A stretch of DNA of 64,000 bases from the NCBI GenBank assembly GCA_964387025.1, contig CAYLUZ010000003.1, positions 124,001-188,000 on the forward strand. The letters run 5' to 3'. This document shows, in pieces, positions 8,991 through 17,306 of the stretch; positions within the stretch are counted from its first letter, which is position 1; each line of letters begins with the position of its first letter. Under the pieces are notes generated by a model. The model was not told the DNA's origin. It saw nothing but the letters and a program-made list of their open reading frames with translations, and searched no databases. A program made the position numbers and the translations under genes. The stretch is from PNON01 sp964387025. Its GTDB lineage: Bacteria > Chloroflexota > Anaerolineae > Anaerolineales > Anaerolineaceae.

Positions 8991-10892
8991 ATGAAAAATC
9001 TCATTCTTCACAAAATTTTCCGAAAAAGAAGCTTTACTGCCCAGGGCATGGTGGAATTTGCATTGGTTCTACCCCTCCTCTTAATGCTCATTTTTGGCAT
9101 CATCGAATTCGGACGCATTTTCCAGGCCTGGTTATCTGTTCAAAATAGTGCCCGGTTCGCTGTTCGCTATGCAGTCACCGGTCAGTATGATGTGGGATAT
9201 TGCGATGATGCAGCGATTGCAGAAGTAAATAACAATGTATTCAAGAGATTTCCGGTCGACAATTTGACCAATAATATATCTCCTGTAATAGATCCGGTAA
9301 CTGCCGATACATTCGGAGGTGATCCGCAGGATTGCCGGGTTCCTAATACCTTTTCTGCTGTGTTGGAAGCTTCCGCACCCTTCGCTGCAATGGGAGTCAA
9401 TGAACAATCACTGGCAGTATCTGAGACAATTGAAAACTTGACCGGAGTATTGCAGGATTATGCCCGCCTGCATTCCATCCATGATATTACCCGTGAAGAT
9501 GCATTCGCCATCGCACTAGACCCTTCGAAAACGCTTACGAGTGATAAGGGCTATTTCCGGGTAATTGTTTTTTCCTCCAGGGTGATCGCAGCTTCAACCG
9601 TGACTCAATCAGACCCGGGAGCAGGACTTTATTGGAATATCACACCAAAAGAAGATGCCGGTGGACCAGGGGATAGTATTTTGATCGGTGTCGATTTTAA
9701 CCATCCTTTGATCACTCCCTTCCTGATGCAAGCCTGGCCTTACCTGCACCTGACGACGGTTCGACGCGGGATCATTGAGCAATTCCGGGCAAGCAAGGCA
9801 ATCAATGTGGCACCACCGCTATTAATGCCCAGCCCGACAGCTTCTTTAACACCTTCCATTACCGCAAGCCCGACCTCTACCAGTACGCCTACTTTCACGC
9901 CTTCGCCGACGGCTACCAATACATTTACACCGTCGCCAACCTATACACCATCGAATACACCTACGATCACCAGAACGGCATCACTAACTGCAACCCAGAC
10001 ACCTTCGATCACATTAACACCATCGAGGACATCGACTGCATCGCTGACACCTAGTATCACTGCCACTGCAAGCAAGACACCAACCAGGACCAACACAGTT
10101 GTTCCAGATTGTGGAAATGTCACTATGACACTGGGTTTGGCTCCGAGCCGCACAGATCGACTGAGAATGGTCATTGTAAATAACAACTCTGTGGTTGCTA
10201 ATTTTGGTGACACGACTGTAACCTGGGATTCGTCAGCAGGGAATTCCAATGTTTATCTCGATTATATGAATATGAACTCCACTACCTTCTATAATGGTAA
10301 TGATTACACATCAACCACATATGGATCGAAGAGCCCAACGATGGCGCTTGCAGGTGGCGGGACAACCCACAACCTGGATATTGACTTTGCCCCCGACAGC
10401 CGTGGAATAGGTGGAACTTTCACTGTACAGGTAAACCTGGCAGTCAACGGAGTCAATTGCCCGTTTACACGAACATATACCCGGAATGCCCCGACAGCTA
10501 CGAACACCAGGACACCAACACGGACGTTAACTGCCAGCCGGACCCTGCCGCCTACGCTGACTCCAACCCAAACTTTCACGGCTTCAGTAACCAATACACC
10601 GTCGAAGACACTCGTTCCTACGAACACCTTTACACCTACCGATACACTTGTGCCGACATCAACGTTCACGAGAACATTCACGCCAACGAAATCAAATACA
10701 CCTGTACCGAGTAATACGTACACACCTTCAAAGACGCTGGTACCTACAAACACAGCTACTCGCACACCTACACGTACGAATACCACCACTCCAACGGTCA
10801 CATTTACACACACAGTGGCACCTACGAATACACCGACACCTACTTTCACCCCAACCCCAACCAAGACACCGATAGGCGGCGGCGAAGGGTAA
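8991..10892 (+). CDS. TadE-like protein with long Thr-Pro-rich surface stalk
   Basis: The ATG at 8991 follows TAGGA and gives the TadE signature (TAQGMVEFALVLPLLLMLIFGIIEFG). About 250 residues of exported domain follow, then two low-complexity Thr/Pro/Ser blocks (TPT, SPT, TNT type). They flank a roughly 130-residue folded module that starts at DCGNVTMTLGL. The tail ends in TPTPTKTPIGGGEG with no anchor. Such Thr-Pro blocks are typical of Anaerolineae exported proteins and are probably glycosylated, extended stalks. It lies third in the operon and is followed by a strong terminator. The central module is not recognised. Confidence 0.8.
   Translation: MKNLILHKIFRKRSFTAQGMVEFALVLPLLLMLIFGIIEFGRIFQAWLSVQNSARFAVRYAVTGQYDVGYCDDAAIAEVNNNVFKRFPVDNLTNNISPVIDPVTADTFGGDPQDCRVPNTFSAVLEASAPFAAMGVNEQSLAVSETIENLTGVLQDYARLHSIHDITREDAFAIALDPSKTLTSDKGYFRVIVFSSRVIAASTVTQSDPGAGLYWNITPKEDAGGPGDSILIGVDFNHPLITPFLMQAWPYLHLTTVRRGIIEQFRASKAINVAPPLLMPSPTASLTPSITASPTSTSTPTFTPSPTATNTFTPSPTYTPSNTPTITRTASLTATQTPSITLTPSRTSTASLTPSITATASKTPTRTNTVVPDCGNVTMTLGLAPSRTDRLRMVIVNNNSVVANFGDTTVTWDSSAGNSNVYLDYMNMNSTTFYNGNDYTSTTYGSKSPTMALAGGGTTHNLDIDFAPDSRGIGGTFTVQVNLAVNGVNCPFTRTYTRNAPTATNTRTPTRTLTASRTLPPTLTPTQTFTASVTNTPSKTLVPTNTFTPTDTLVPTSTFTRTFTPTKSNTPVPSNTYTPSKTLVPTNTATRTPTRTNTTTPTVTFTHTVAPTNTPTPTFTPTPTKTPIGGGEG
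9829..10875 (+). repeat. Degenerate Thr-Pro-rich coding repeats (two blocks)
   Basis: Low-complexity repeats of ACN-CCN codons, roughly 9829-10100 and 10486-10875, inside the TadE-like gene. Units are short and degenerate (TPT, TNT, SPT), so slippage could change length. Confidence 0.7.
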
Positions 10893-10910
10893 AGTTGCAT
10901 CACTTTACGA

Positions 10911-10945
10911 AAAACAGGGTTGTATTTTCTCAACCCTGTTTTTAT
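10911..10945 (+). terminator. Rho-independent terminator of the tad-like operon
   Basis: AACAGGGTTG (10913-10922) pairs perfectly with CAACCCTGTT (10931-10940), extended by flanking A/T pairs, and is followed by a T-rich tail. Confidence 0.85.
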
Positions 10946-10964
10946 TTGGTTGTAAAATCATGAT

Positions 10965-13169
10965 ATGAAGCCAAAGCAGCATCGTCTATTTCAATTCATG
11001 AGCACAGACATTAAACCAGCCTTGATCATTTGGGTATTTACGGGTTTATATATCTTAATAGTCAGCGTAATTGCACGGCCTGGTCAATTAGGGTTTACTT
11101 TTCTACGAATAATCACCTGCTTCCCGGGAATAGCAGCAGTACTCATAGTAATAAAGTTATCTTCAAAAATGAATCCTGGAATATCACGCAGGCAATGGCA
11201 GGTGATTGGCACGGGTCTTATCTTTTGGATCGCTGCTGATTATTACCGTCTCTTTTTTTCACCAAATATAATTTCGAACCAGATTATTGCTGCCTGGGTT
11301 AATTGGATAAACATTGCTGGATTTCTACTCATCGCGGGGGGGTGGTTGTTCTCGCAAGTATTGCTTCGGCAGAGGATCATCCGACTAAAAATGATCCTGG
11401 ATATGACCATCTCTTGCGGGGCTATGACTCTGCTTGGTTGGTTGGTTTTTGTATTTCCAAACGTGAATGTTGAAATTAGGAACTTGATTGCAACCCGCTG
11501 GCAGTTGACATATCCCGTTCTGGATATTGGATTGCTGGCGTTGTTATTGAACATGCTTCTTCTGGTCAAATCCAGTCAATTACAAAAGACAATATTCTGG
11601 TTTATGCTGGGTGTGATTGGATTAACGATCAGTGACCTTGCTCCAGCTTCCATCACCTTTGCAGAACAATTATTACCAGGCACCGGTATGGAACTAGGAA
11701 TAATGGTCGGGTATTCTGCCATCCTGACCGGTGTTTATTACGCTTACAGAAATCCGAAATTATTGGTAGAAGGGCCTGAATCCGGTTTTGAATGGACAAA
11801 TGGCCGAAGGATCCAGGGGGTGCTGCCATTGGCATTGATCCTGGTACTGGTTGCTGAATTGGTAATCGTCTGGCAAAACTCCCTCAATTTTCCTCAAGCT
11901 ACAATTGGGATTACTGCAATGCTCTGGCTCCTATTGATCGCCAGGCAAGGTGTTGCAGCAGGAGAGTTTGAGCTTCGCCAGTATGCCATCCTTTTTCAAA
12001 ATACAGCTGAACCTTCATTTATTACGGATAAAAAGCTTAAAATAATATTGGTAAATCCAGCCATGATCCAGATCTGCGGATTGAAGAATGAGTCTGAATT
12101 ACTGGGAAGGACAATAAAAGAAGTATTTTCTGACCCAGGCATTCCTGAACAGATCGAATCAAACTGGAAGTCTGAAATTCGGCTGAATTTATCAGATTCC
12201 ATATATCTTCCGGTAGAACTTTCATTGAATAAGATCAGTTATGACTCCCCCGGTAATCAGCGTATCGCTGGAACTGCCCATGATTTGACTCCGCAAAAAG
12301 AACAACAGGCGGCATTGCTAATGGCGAATCAACGGTTATCCGACCTGCAGGGAGAATTGGAAAAACTCAATGAAGGACTTGAACAACGGGTATTTGAAAA
12401 AACTACCTCCCTTCAAACTGCATTTGTTCAATTGGAAGAACAACATAAAAAGCTCCAATCACTGGATCAGATGAAATCCGATTTTGTATCGATGGTGTCG
12501 CATGAGTTAAGGGCACCACTTACAAATATCAGCGGTGGAATAGAATTGTTATTGGCTAATCGTGAATATATAAACGAGAAGATCCACCGATCGCTAACTC
12601 TTGTACAAACAGAGATCCAACGATTAACGCGATTTGTTGAAACAATCCTGGATCTTTCTGCCATGGAAGCAGAACGTCTGCCACTCTTCCCGGAACCCGT
12701 GAATGTTAATGATCTTATTCGAAATACACTCGAACAATTTATCGACTTGCCAGAAGCTCAACGCCTGATATTTCATCCCAAGGATAATTTACCCATCGTA
12801 TTAGCGGATCTACGCGGGCTGGCAAGTGTGGTTACTCACCTTATAGACAATGCGATAAAATACGCGCCTGAGGGGAAAATTATAGTTTCTACGGCTCAAA
12901 AAATGGATAAAGTCCATGTTACAATACGGGATCATGGCCCCGGAATCCCTATTGATGCCCAGCCATACATATTTGAAAAGTTTTACCGGGTAAATCCGGT
13001 TGATTCTCAGTCCATCTATGGACATGGGTTGGGATTATATATGGCGAACAGGATGTTGGAAGCGATGGGTGGAGAAATCAGCGTAAAGAATTGCGTAGAT
13101 GGAGGGGCTGAATTCATAATTACTTTGCCCATATTAGAGGATAATGATGAGCCGACTCTTACTAGTTGA
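10965..13169 (+). CDS. Membrane PAS-domain sensor histidine kinase
   Basis: The N-terminal third (to about residue 330) consists of roughly nine hydrophobic helices, forming an integral-membrane sensor. A PAS domain follows (about 345-445) and then a coiled coil (about 450-505). The HisKA domain has the phospho-acceptor His513 in VSHELRAPL. The ATPase domain shows the N box (HLIDNAIKYAP, near 628), G1 (DHGPGIP, near 656) and G2 (GHGLGLY, near 686). It autophosphorylates and hands phosphate to the overlapping downstream response regulator. There is no clear Shine-Dalgarno; TAAAAT lies 6 bases before the ATG, so a leaderless message is possible. The signal sensed is unknown. Confidence 0.9.
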   Translation: MKPKQHRLFQFMSTDIKPALIIWVFTGLYILIVSVIARPGQLGFTFLRIITCFPGIAAVLIVIKLSSKMNPGISRRQWQVIGTGLIFWIAADYYRLFFSPNIISNQIIAAWVNWINIAGFLLIAGGWLFSQVLLRQRIIRLKMILDMTISCGAMTLLGWLVFVFPNVNVEIRNLIATRWQLTYPVLDIGLLALLLNMLLLVKSSQLQKTIFWFMLGVIGLTISDLAPASITFAEQLLPGTGMELGIMVGYSAILTGVYYAYRNPKLLVEGPESGFEWTNGRRIQGVLPLALILVLVAELVIVWQNSLNFPQATIGITAMLWLLLIARQGVAAGEFELRQYAILFQNTAEPSFITDKKLKIILVNPAMIQICGLKNESELLGRTIKEVFSDPGIPEQIESNWKSEIRLNLSDSIYLPVELSLNKISYDSPGNQRIAGTAHDLTPQKEQQAALLMANQRLSDLQGELEKLNEGLEQRVFEKTTSLQTAFVQLEEQHKKLQSLDQMKSDFVSMVSHELRAPLTNISGGIELLLANREYINEKIHRSLTLVQTEIQRLTRFVETILDLSAMEAERLPLFPEPVNVNDLIRNTLEQFIDLPEAQRLIFHPKDNLPIVLADLRGLASVVTHLIDNAIKYAPEGKIIVSTAQKMDKVHVTIRDHGPGIPIDAQPYIFEKFYRVNPVDSQSIYGHGLGLYMANRMLEAMGGEISVKNCVDGGAEFIITLPILEDNDEPTLTS

Positions 13170-13857
13170 TGATGATAAAACGCTTCTTCAATTTTTAAGT
13201 GAGTACCTGACCGGGGATGGATTTGAAATAATCACTGCGTCCAATGGAACTGATGCCTTGCGAATGGCTTACCAAAATCACCCTGAACTGGTTGTTCTGG
13301 ATGTTATGATGCCAGGTATGGATGGCTGGGAAGTTTGTGCCAGGTTGCACGAGATGAGTGGAGTTCCCGTTATCCTGGTTACTGGAAAAACCACCGAAGC
13401 CGATAAACTCAGGGGATTTAAATTAGGTGCTGATGATTACCTCACCAAACCCTTTAGCTTTGCAGAACTATCTGCCCGGATACAGGCAGTATTAGCCAGG
13501 AGTCTACTATTCCATGGGAATACTGCCAATTTGATCAATCTTGGGAATCTGGTGATCAACCTGGAAAAACGCAGTGTTAAACAGGCAGATAAAGAACTCC
13601 AGCTGACACCAACGGAATATCGTCTCCTCGAATATCTTGCCCGCAACCAGGGACGCGCTGTACCTGAAGCCGAATTGGCTCAAGCTGTGTGGGGAAATTA
13701 TCGGGAAGAAGACGCTTCAACGGTGAGGCGATTTATCTGGCTGCTCAGGAAGAAAGTGGAAGAAGATCCATCGGATCCAAAACTGGTAAAAACTGTACGG
13801 GGATTTGGATATCGGATGGGTACAAGCAGCCTCAAACTACCAGACGATAATAAATAG
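13144..13857 (+). CDS. OmpR/PhoB-type response regulator
   Basis: The receiver domain has the acidic pocket (VDDD, residues 8-11), phospho-acceptor Asp53 (VVLDVMMPGMDG) and Lys102 (LTKPF). The C-terminal winged helix (about 140-230) has LTPTEYRLLEYLARN and the TVRRFIWLLRKKV recognition helix. It overlaps the kinase gene by 26 bases, so the two form a co-translated two-component system. The ATG could be 13144 or 13147. Targets are unknown; the tad-like surface genes just upstream are an obvious candidate by proximity only. Confidence 0.92.
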   Translation: MMSRLLLVDDDKTLLQFLSEYLTGDGFEIITASNGTDALRMAYQNHPELVVLDVMMPGMDGWEVCARLHEMSGVPVILVTGKTTEADKLRGFKLGADDYLTKPFSFAELSARIQAVLARSLLFHGNTANLINLGNLVINLEKRSVKQADKELQLTPTEYRLLEYLARNQGRAVPEAELAQAVWGNYREEDASTVRRFIWLLRKKVEEDPSDPKLVKTVRGFGYRMGTSSLKLPDDNK

Positions 13858-13954
13858 TGGACTACTATTAGAGGGAAAATCTAACCTCGTTAATGTAAGG
13901 AATTATTCATATACAATTAATTCTTTTCACATTTATTTATGGTATCATTTCTTT

Positions 13955-14302
13955 ATGGACGATAAAATTACGATCATTGAAGGACCCACCCCGCAGTTCA
14001 CCCATGTAGATGAAGACTGGGCCAGGGGTATTTTTGAGGGTCCATCCAGTTATAAATACTCTTTTACCAACCTGCGAACTTTTAATGGACCTGCATTAAT
14101 TGAAAGATGTTACCGCACCTGGCATTCCAAAGGAATGATGTATTTGGAATACCGTGATGATATGGGACTTACATTAAGTTCTCCAATCCTTGCTGCCAGA
14201 TCGGTGGATTCTCCTGATGGAAATGTACTCCAATTGTGGCTGCGGATGGAGGATGAAGAAGAGTCCGAAGTAAACATAAATGATGACGAAGAAATGGAAT
14301 AA
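13955..14302 (+). CDS. Small acidic conserved hypothetical protein
   Basis: A 115-residue protein beginning MDDKITIIEGPTP and ending in a strongly acidic tail (EDEEESEVNINDDEEME). No domain recognised. The ATG at 13955 is preceded by TATCAT 6 bases upstream and no Shine-Dalgarno, so the transcript may be leaderless. An in-frame extension back to 13805 overlaps the response regulator and has no supporting signals. No signal peptide or membrane segment. It is followed by a strong hairpin terminator, so it is a stand-alone transcription unit. Confidence 0.65.
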   Translation: MDDKITIIEGPTPQFTHVDEDWARGIFEGPSSYKYSFTNLRTFNGPALIERCYRTWHSKGMMYLEYRDDMGLTLSSPILAARSVDSPDGNVLQLWLRMEDEEESEVNINDDEEME

Positions 14303-14325
14303 TAAAAAACTCCTGCTGAATGATG

Positions 14326-14376
14326 AACTGCACCCCAAAAGTTGGACACAACCAACAGAAAGGGTGCAGTTTTTAT
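14326..14376 (+). terminator. Compound hairpin terminator resembling paired IS3-family ends
   Basis: AACTGCACCC (14326-14335) pairs perfectly with GGGTGCAGTT (14362-14371), and an inner stem GTTGG/CCAAC lies at 14341-14356; TTTTT follows. The left arm and next bases (TGCACCCCAAAAGTTGGACA) look like the terminal inverted repeat of IS150-group IS3 elements, known from many bacteria. No transposase is present. It works as a terminator for the small acidic protein gene. Confidence 0.6.
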
Positions 14377-14393
14377 GAGGTTAAGGATTAAGC

Positions 14394-14432
14394 AACAAAC
14401 GCCCGGGTGAGGGGGGCACCCGAACGTTTGTT
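14394..14432. other. Two-tier hairpin of unknown role
   Basis: AACAAACG (14394-14401) pairs with CGTTTGTT (14425-14432), and inside it CGGGTG (14404-14409) pairs with CACCCG (14417-14422), leaving a G-rich loop. No T-run follows on either strand. Confidence 0.5.
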
Positions 14433-14497
14433 AACGTAATATTATCATGTGAATTTCAATTGTCAAGAAGATAAACATTAGAAATAATTAATAGTAT

Positions 14498-14624
14498 TTG
14501 TGCCCCGGGAGGGATTCGAACCCTCAGTCTACTTTTGTTTATTCGGAAAAATGGTGCCCCAGGAGGGACTCGAATACATACCCTCCACGGGTACCCTCAA
14601 TCTACTTTTGATTGTTCGGAAAAA
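14498..14624 (-). repeat. Two tandem copies of the tRNA-Arg 3' end
   Basis: Downstream of the tRNA (minus strand) the T-arm/acceptor/CCA sequence recurs twice: near 14552-14604 (with a 19-base insertion in the T-loop) and near 14498-14531 (with CCCCGGGAG instead of CCCCAGGAG). Each copy is separated by a nearly identical 20-base spacer (CTTTTG..T.TTCGGAAAAA). The unit is 54 or 73 bases. Tandem partial tRNA copies of this sort usually mark attachment-site duplications or slippage. Confidence 0.75.
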
Positions 14625-14701
14625 TGGTGCCCCAGGAGGGACTCGAACCCTCAATCTAGGCGTTAGGAGTGCCTCGCTCTGTCCACTTGAGCCACTAGGG
14701 C
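14625..14701 (-). tRNA. tRNA-Arg (anticodon CCT)
   Basis: A 77-base cloverleaf with encoded CCA. Acceptor GCCCTAG/CTGGGGC; D stem GCTC/GAGC; anticodon loop CTCCTAA with anticodon CCT, reading AGG; T arm GAGGG-TTCGAGT-CCCTC. The anticodon stem AGGCA/CGCCT has an A-C mismatch at its inner pair. It is the only tRNA seen in the window. Confidence 0.93.
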
Positions 14702-14741
14702 AATGAACATATTTTACCTTAATCCCTCAAGCGCTGCAAAT

Positions 14742-15491
14742 TTACATATCGGCCGGTTTTTTACCGAGAGAAGCTCCATACGCAATGAATTGGTTTATTC
14801 CATCCAAATTCCAGAATCTATTCAATCCCTCATCATCGAATGCGCCAATTGCGCACATTCCACAATCGATCACATCCGCTGCAAGGTAAAGATTCTGGCA
14901 AATATGACCGGCATCCAGAAGGAGATACCTATAGCCACGTGTACTGTAACGCCAGGTCGACCGCTCAGGAATAGTGCACCACCAGAAAGAAACGGCACAT
15001 TCCCTGATGTGTGGTTGTTTCAGGCACACTTCGCTGATCTCGGACGAAAACTCTGTCCCGGTTTTTATTTGCAGTAAGCTATGCTCAATTGCCAGGTATC
15101 TATATAGACCGGATTCCAATCCGTTCACGTTCGAAACAACCATAAAGGTTTCAAATGAGTGTCGAGCACCGCCCGATGGTACGATGCGCATAGTTACCGG
15201 GCGGGAGGTGACATGTTTCACTCCCTGGGTGCACCACAACAGGAAAGTTAGTTCTTCCAATGATAAGGGGTCTTTTGTGTAGCGCCGGAGCGTTCGCCGG
15301 CTTTCCATGGTTGTTAGAAAATCTGCCTTCGGGATATTTAATTCCTCAACGGGTTTGAGTTTAATAACTGGTAGATTTGCATCAAAGGGCAGTTCGAGAG
15401 CAGGTTGGGGAATACCTCTACCTTCTGCTGCAGGTTCAAGATTCTTATTTTCAGATTGTTGCATAAAAAGAATTCCATCTTTGGTTGTCAT
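14742..15491 (-). CDS. SagB/ThcOx-family nitroreductase-like oxidoreductase
   Basis: The fold is recognisable from MESRRTLRRYTKDPLSLEEL (FMN phosphate site), RIVPSGGARHSFETFMVV and LLLDAGHICQNLYLAA, ending in YGASLGKK. These match SagB-type FMN-dependent dehydrogenases, which oxidise azolines to azoles in peptide-modification clusters but also occur alone in many genomes with unknown roles. No precursor peptide, YcaO cyclodehydratase or other RiPP gene is nearby, so this is the stand-alone type. The ATG at 15491 has GGAGATATT upstream. Confidence 0.82.
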   Translation of the reverse strand: MTTKDGILFMQQSENKNLEPAAEGRGIPQPALELPFDANLPVIKLKPVEELNIPKADFLTTMESRRTLRRYTKDPLSLEELTFLLWCTQGVKHVTSRPVTMRIVPSGGARHSFETFMVVSNVNGLESGLYRYLAIEHSLLQIKTGTEFSSEISEVCLKQPHIRECAVSFWWCTIPERSTWRYSTRGYRYLLLDAGHICQNLYLAADVIDCGMCAIGAFDDEGLNRFWNLDGINQFIAYGASLGKKPADM

Positions 15492-15628
15492 AATATCTCC
15501 ATTTTCTTTATCTGATCCAATATCAAGGACAAGCAGTTTCCACTATTTTAACCTTAAAATGCATAAAGGATAGTTTGAATAATTAATGCCTGGTTTATAA
15601 TGATGAATATCATTATTGAGAGGAATCG

Positions 15629-16564
15629 ATGAAGAAAATATTGATATCCATAATATTAGCGGCCACACTATTGATCAGCTTCAATTCTCCTGTGTCCAGT
15701 CAGAATATCCTGCCTGATGTGACTCACTTTGGTATTTTTGAAGTGGATATTCGGCCAGAATTTGATAACCCACAAGTTTTAGTCATCTATCACATTGTGT
15801 TAGCTGCGGACACAAAACTTCCAGCTACAGTCACCATTGCTTTGCCGGACCGCATCGGGACACCCACTGCGTTGGCGTGGGTAGATCCAACAGACGGCAG
15901 TATGTATAATCTTACATACCAGAGTAAGCTTGAGAACGACCTGGTGAAGGTAACGTTTACAACGACTGGCAGTGAGATTCAGTTGGAGTATTACGATCCA
16001 AATATAACTAAAAGTGAGACAGTGCGGAATTTTGCATATGCCTGGATGGGAAAATTTGATGTGGATAATTTCAGCATTCACATTCAACCGCCTGTTGGAG
16101 CTAAAAAAATAGTCATTACACCCAACATTGGAGAACCTCAATTTAGCGATTCTGGAGTGGAATTTTATTATGCTAAATTGGGAGCAATTTCCTCAAAGGA
16201 TTCTTTTAATATTAATATTGAATATGAAAAATTAACTGACGAGCTTAGTATTGAAAAATTACCTGTAACATCGACTGCCCCGATCGACGATTCGACAACT
16301 GGAAGGACATCCATTCAGGAAATTATTCCATGGATCGTTGGCCTCTTCCTCTTGATCCTCGCCGGTTCAATAGCATGGTGGATCTGGATATCGAGGCATT
16401 CTGAGAGTAGAAGGGATAATCGATTAAAACGGCATTTATCTGCACAGAAAGCTCAGAAGACTGCAGAACGGGAAAGTGATTACGTTTATTGCCTCCAATG
16501 CGGTCAACGTGCAGCCTCTGGCGATCTATTCTGTCGAACCTGTGGGACGAAACTCAACCCGTAA
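15629..16564 (+). CDS. Exported, membrane-anchored protein with C-terminal zinc ribbon
   Basis: Residues 1-24 form a cleavable signal peptide. The exterior domain (about 30-225) is predicted all-beta and unrecognised. One transmembrane helix (EIIPWIVGLFLLILAGSIAWWIWI) leads to a cytoplasmic basic linker and a zinc ribbon CLQCGQRAASGDLFCRTCG at the C-terminus. GAGAGGA precedes the ATG. The layout resembles the CcmI-like and dihaem proteins of the ccm operon (external beta domain, helix, short cytoplasmic tail), but function is unknown. Confidence 0.7.
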   Translation: MKKILISIILAATLLISFNSPVSSQNILPDVTHFGIFEVDIRPEFDNPQVLVIYHIVLAADTKLPATVTIALPDRIGTPTALAWVDPTDGSMYNLTYQSKLENDLVKVTFTTTGSEIQLEYYDPNITKSETVRNFAYAWMGKFDVDNFSIHIQPPVGAKKIVITPNIGEPQFSDSGVEFYYAKLGAISSKDSFNINIEYEKLTDELSIEKLPVTSTAPIDDSTTGRTSIQEIIPWIVGLFLLILAGSIAWWIWISRHSESRRDNRLKRHLSAQKAQKTAERESDYVYCLQCGQRAASGDLFCRTCGTKLNP

Positions 16565-16567
16565 GCA

Positions 16568-17299
16568 TCAATTATTAGACGATTGTAAACAGGATAAAAT
16601 AATCGTTTGAAGTTCTCCCGGTTGCCCGCGAGTTTGGGCAATGATCGGCACTATGAGATCTTGTTCCGGTAATCCATCGATCTTGACCATCTTCACTTCA
16701 TCAGACAAGTATGCTCGGGGGATAACGCCGATACCTCCTGGGTCTTTGGCTACCATCTCCTTTATCACCTCAGGAAAATCCGCGATGTTTACCTGATTAT
16801 TTAGGTGTTTTGCTTCATTCAACCGGTTTTCGATGATTATTTGTAGTTCGTCTGACTGTTTATATCCCCAGATATCTATCTTTCCACTAATTCCCAGGGT
16901 GCTTGTCGGATCAACTGCATCCCAATGAGTAATAAATCCCTGGAAAATCCCCTGAAGGGTCATCAATGGAATTGTGGATACTTTATTTTGGGGGTTGATT
17001 ATGACCACCAATTGATCTTCCCCGAGTTGGAACGCCGGTAAGGTGGGATCGATCGGTTTCTCGTAAACCAATGTAATATCCGCCGTTTGCGCATTCATTC
17101 GATTGATCGGATATTCGTTGACAAGAACTGGCAGAGGTGAATTTGCCTGGCTGCAAGTCTGAATTTTGTTTTCAATGTATCGGAGATCAGGTGTATGCTG
17201 GATGATCGTTTCAGCGGGAGCTGGAGGAAGGGTGGGCAATACTGGAGCACATCCCGTAACAGCCAACGCCATCATGATCCAACAAAACCGTATCCGCAT
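16568..17299 (-). CDS. PstS-like substrate-binding lipoprotein
   Basis: The short signal ends in a lipobox (AVTGC). The mature part fits a periplasmic-binding-protein fold: ITLVYEKP, VVIINPQN, LMTLQGIFQGFITHWDAVDP (a phrase typical of phosphate-binding PstS-like proteins) and KDPGGIGVIPRAYL. No permease or ATPase is nearby. It is the last gene of the tgt-uppP unit, 7 bases after uppP. The ligand is unknown. Confidence 0.75.
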   Translation of the reverse strand: MRIRFCWIMMALAVTGCAPVLPTLPPAPAETIIQHTPDLRYIENKIQTCSQANSPLPVLVNEYPINRMNAQTADITLVYEKPIDPTLPAFQLGEDQLVVIINPQNKVSTIPLMTLQGIFQGFITHWDAVDPTSTLGISGKIDIWGYKQSDELQIIIENRLNEAKHLNNQVNIADFPEVIKEMVAKDPGGIGVIPRAYLSDEVKMVKIDGLPEQDLIVPIIAQTRGQPGELQTIILSCLQSSNN

Positions 17300-17306
17300 T
17301 CCTTAT

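Noticed and set aside
10304..10933. 209-codon minus-strand frame rich in Val-Gly
   Set aside because: Antisense of the Thr-Pro repeats; ACN-CCN codons automatically give open antisense frames. No start signals, and it crosses the terminator.
14498..14624. Possible CRISPR array
   Set aside because: Repeats are few, unequal and derived from the tRNA 3' end, spacers are nearly identical, and no cas genes are present.
14500..14706. 68-codon plus-strand frame across the tRNA locus
   Set aside because: It is the antisense reading of tRNA-Arg and its 3' copies; phrases such as GAPGGTRTLNL are well-known artefacts of translating tRNA genes.
14742..15491. RiPP (thiazole/oxazole peptide) cluster around the SagB-like gene
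   Set aside because: No YcaO, E1-like or precursor peptide gene nearby; stand-alone SagB-like genes are common.
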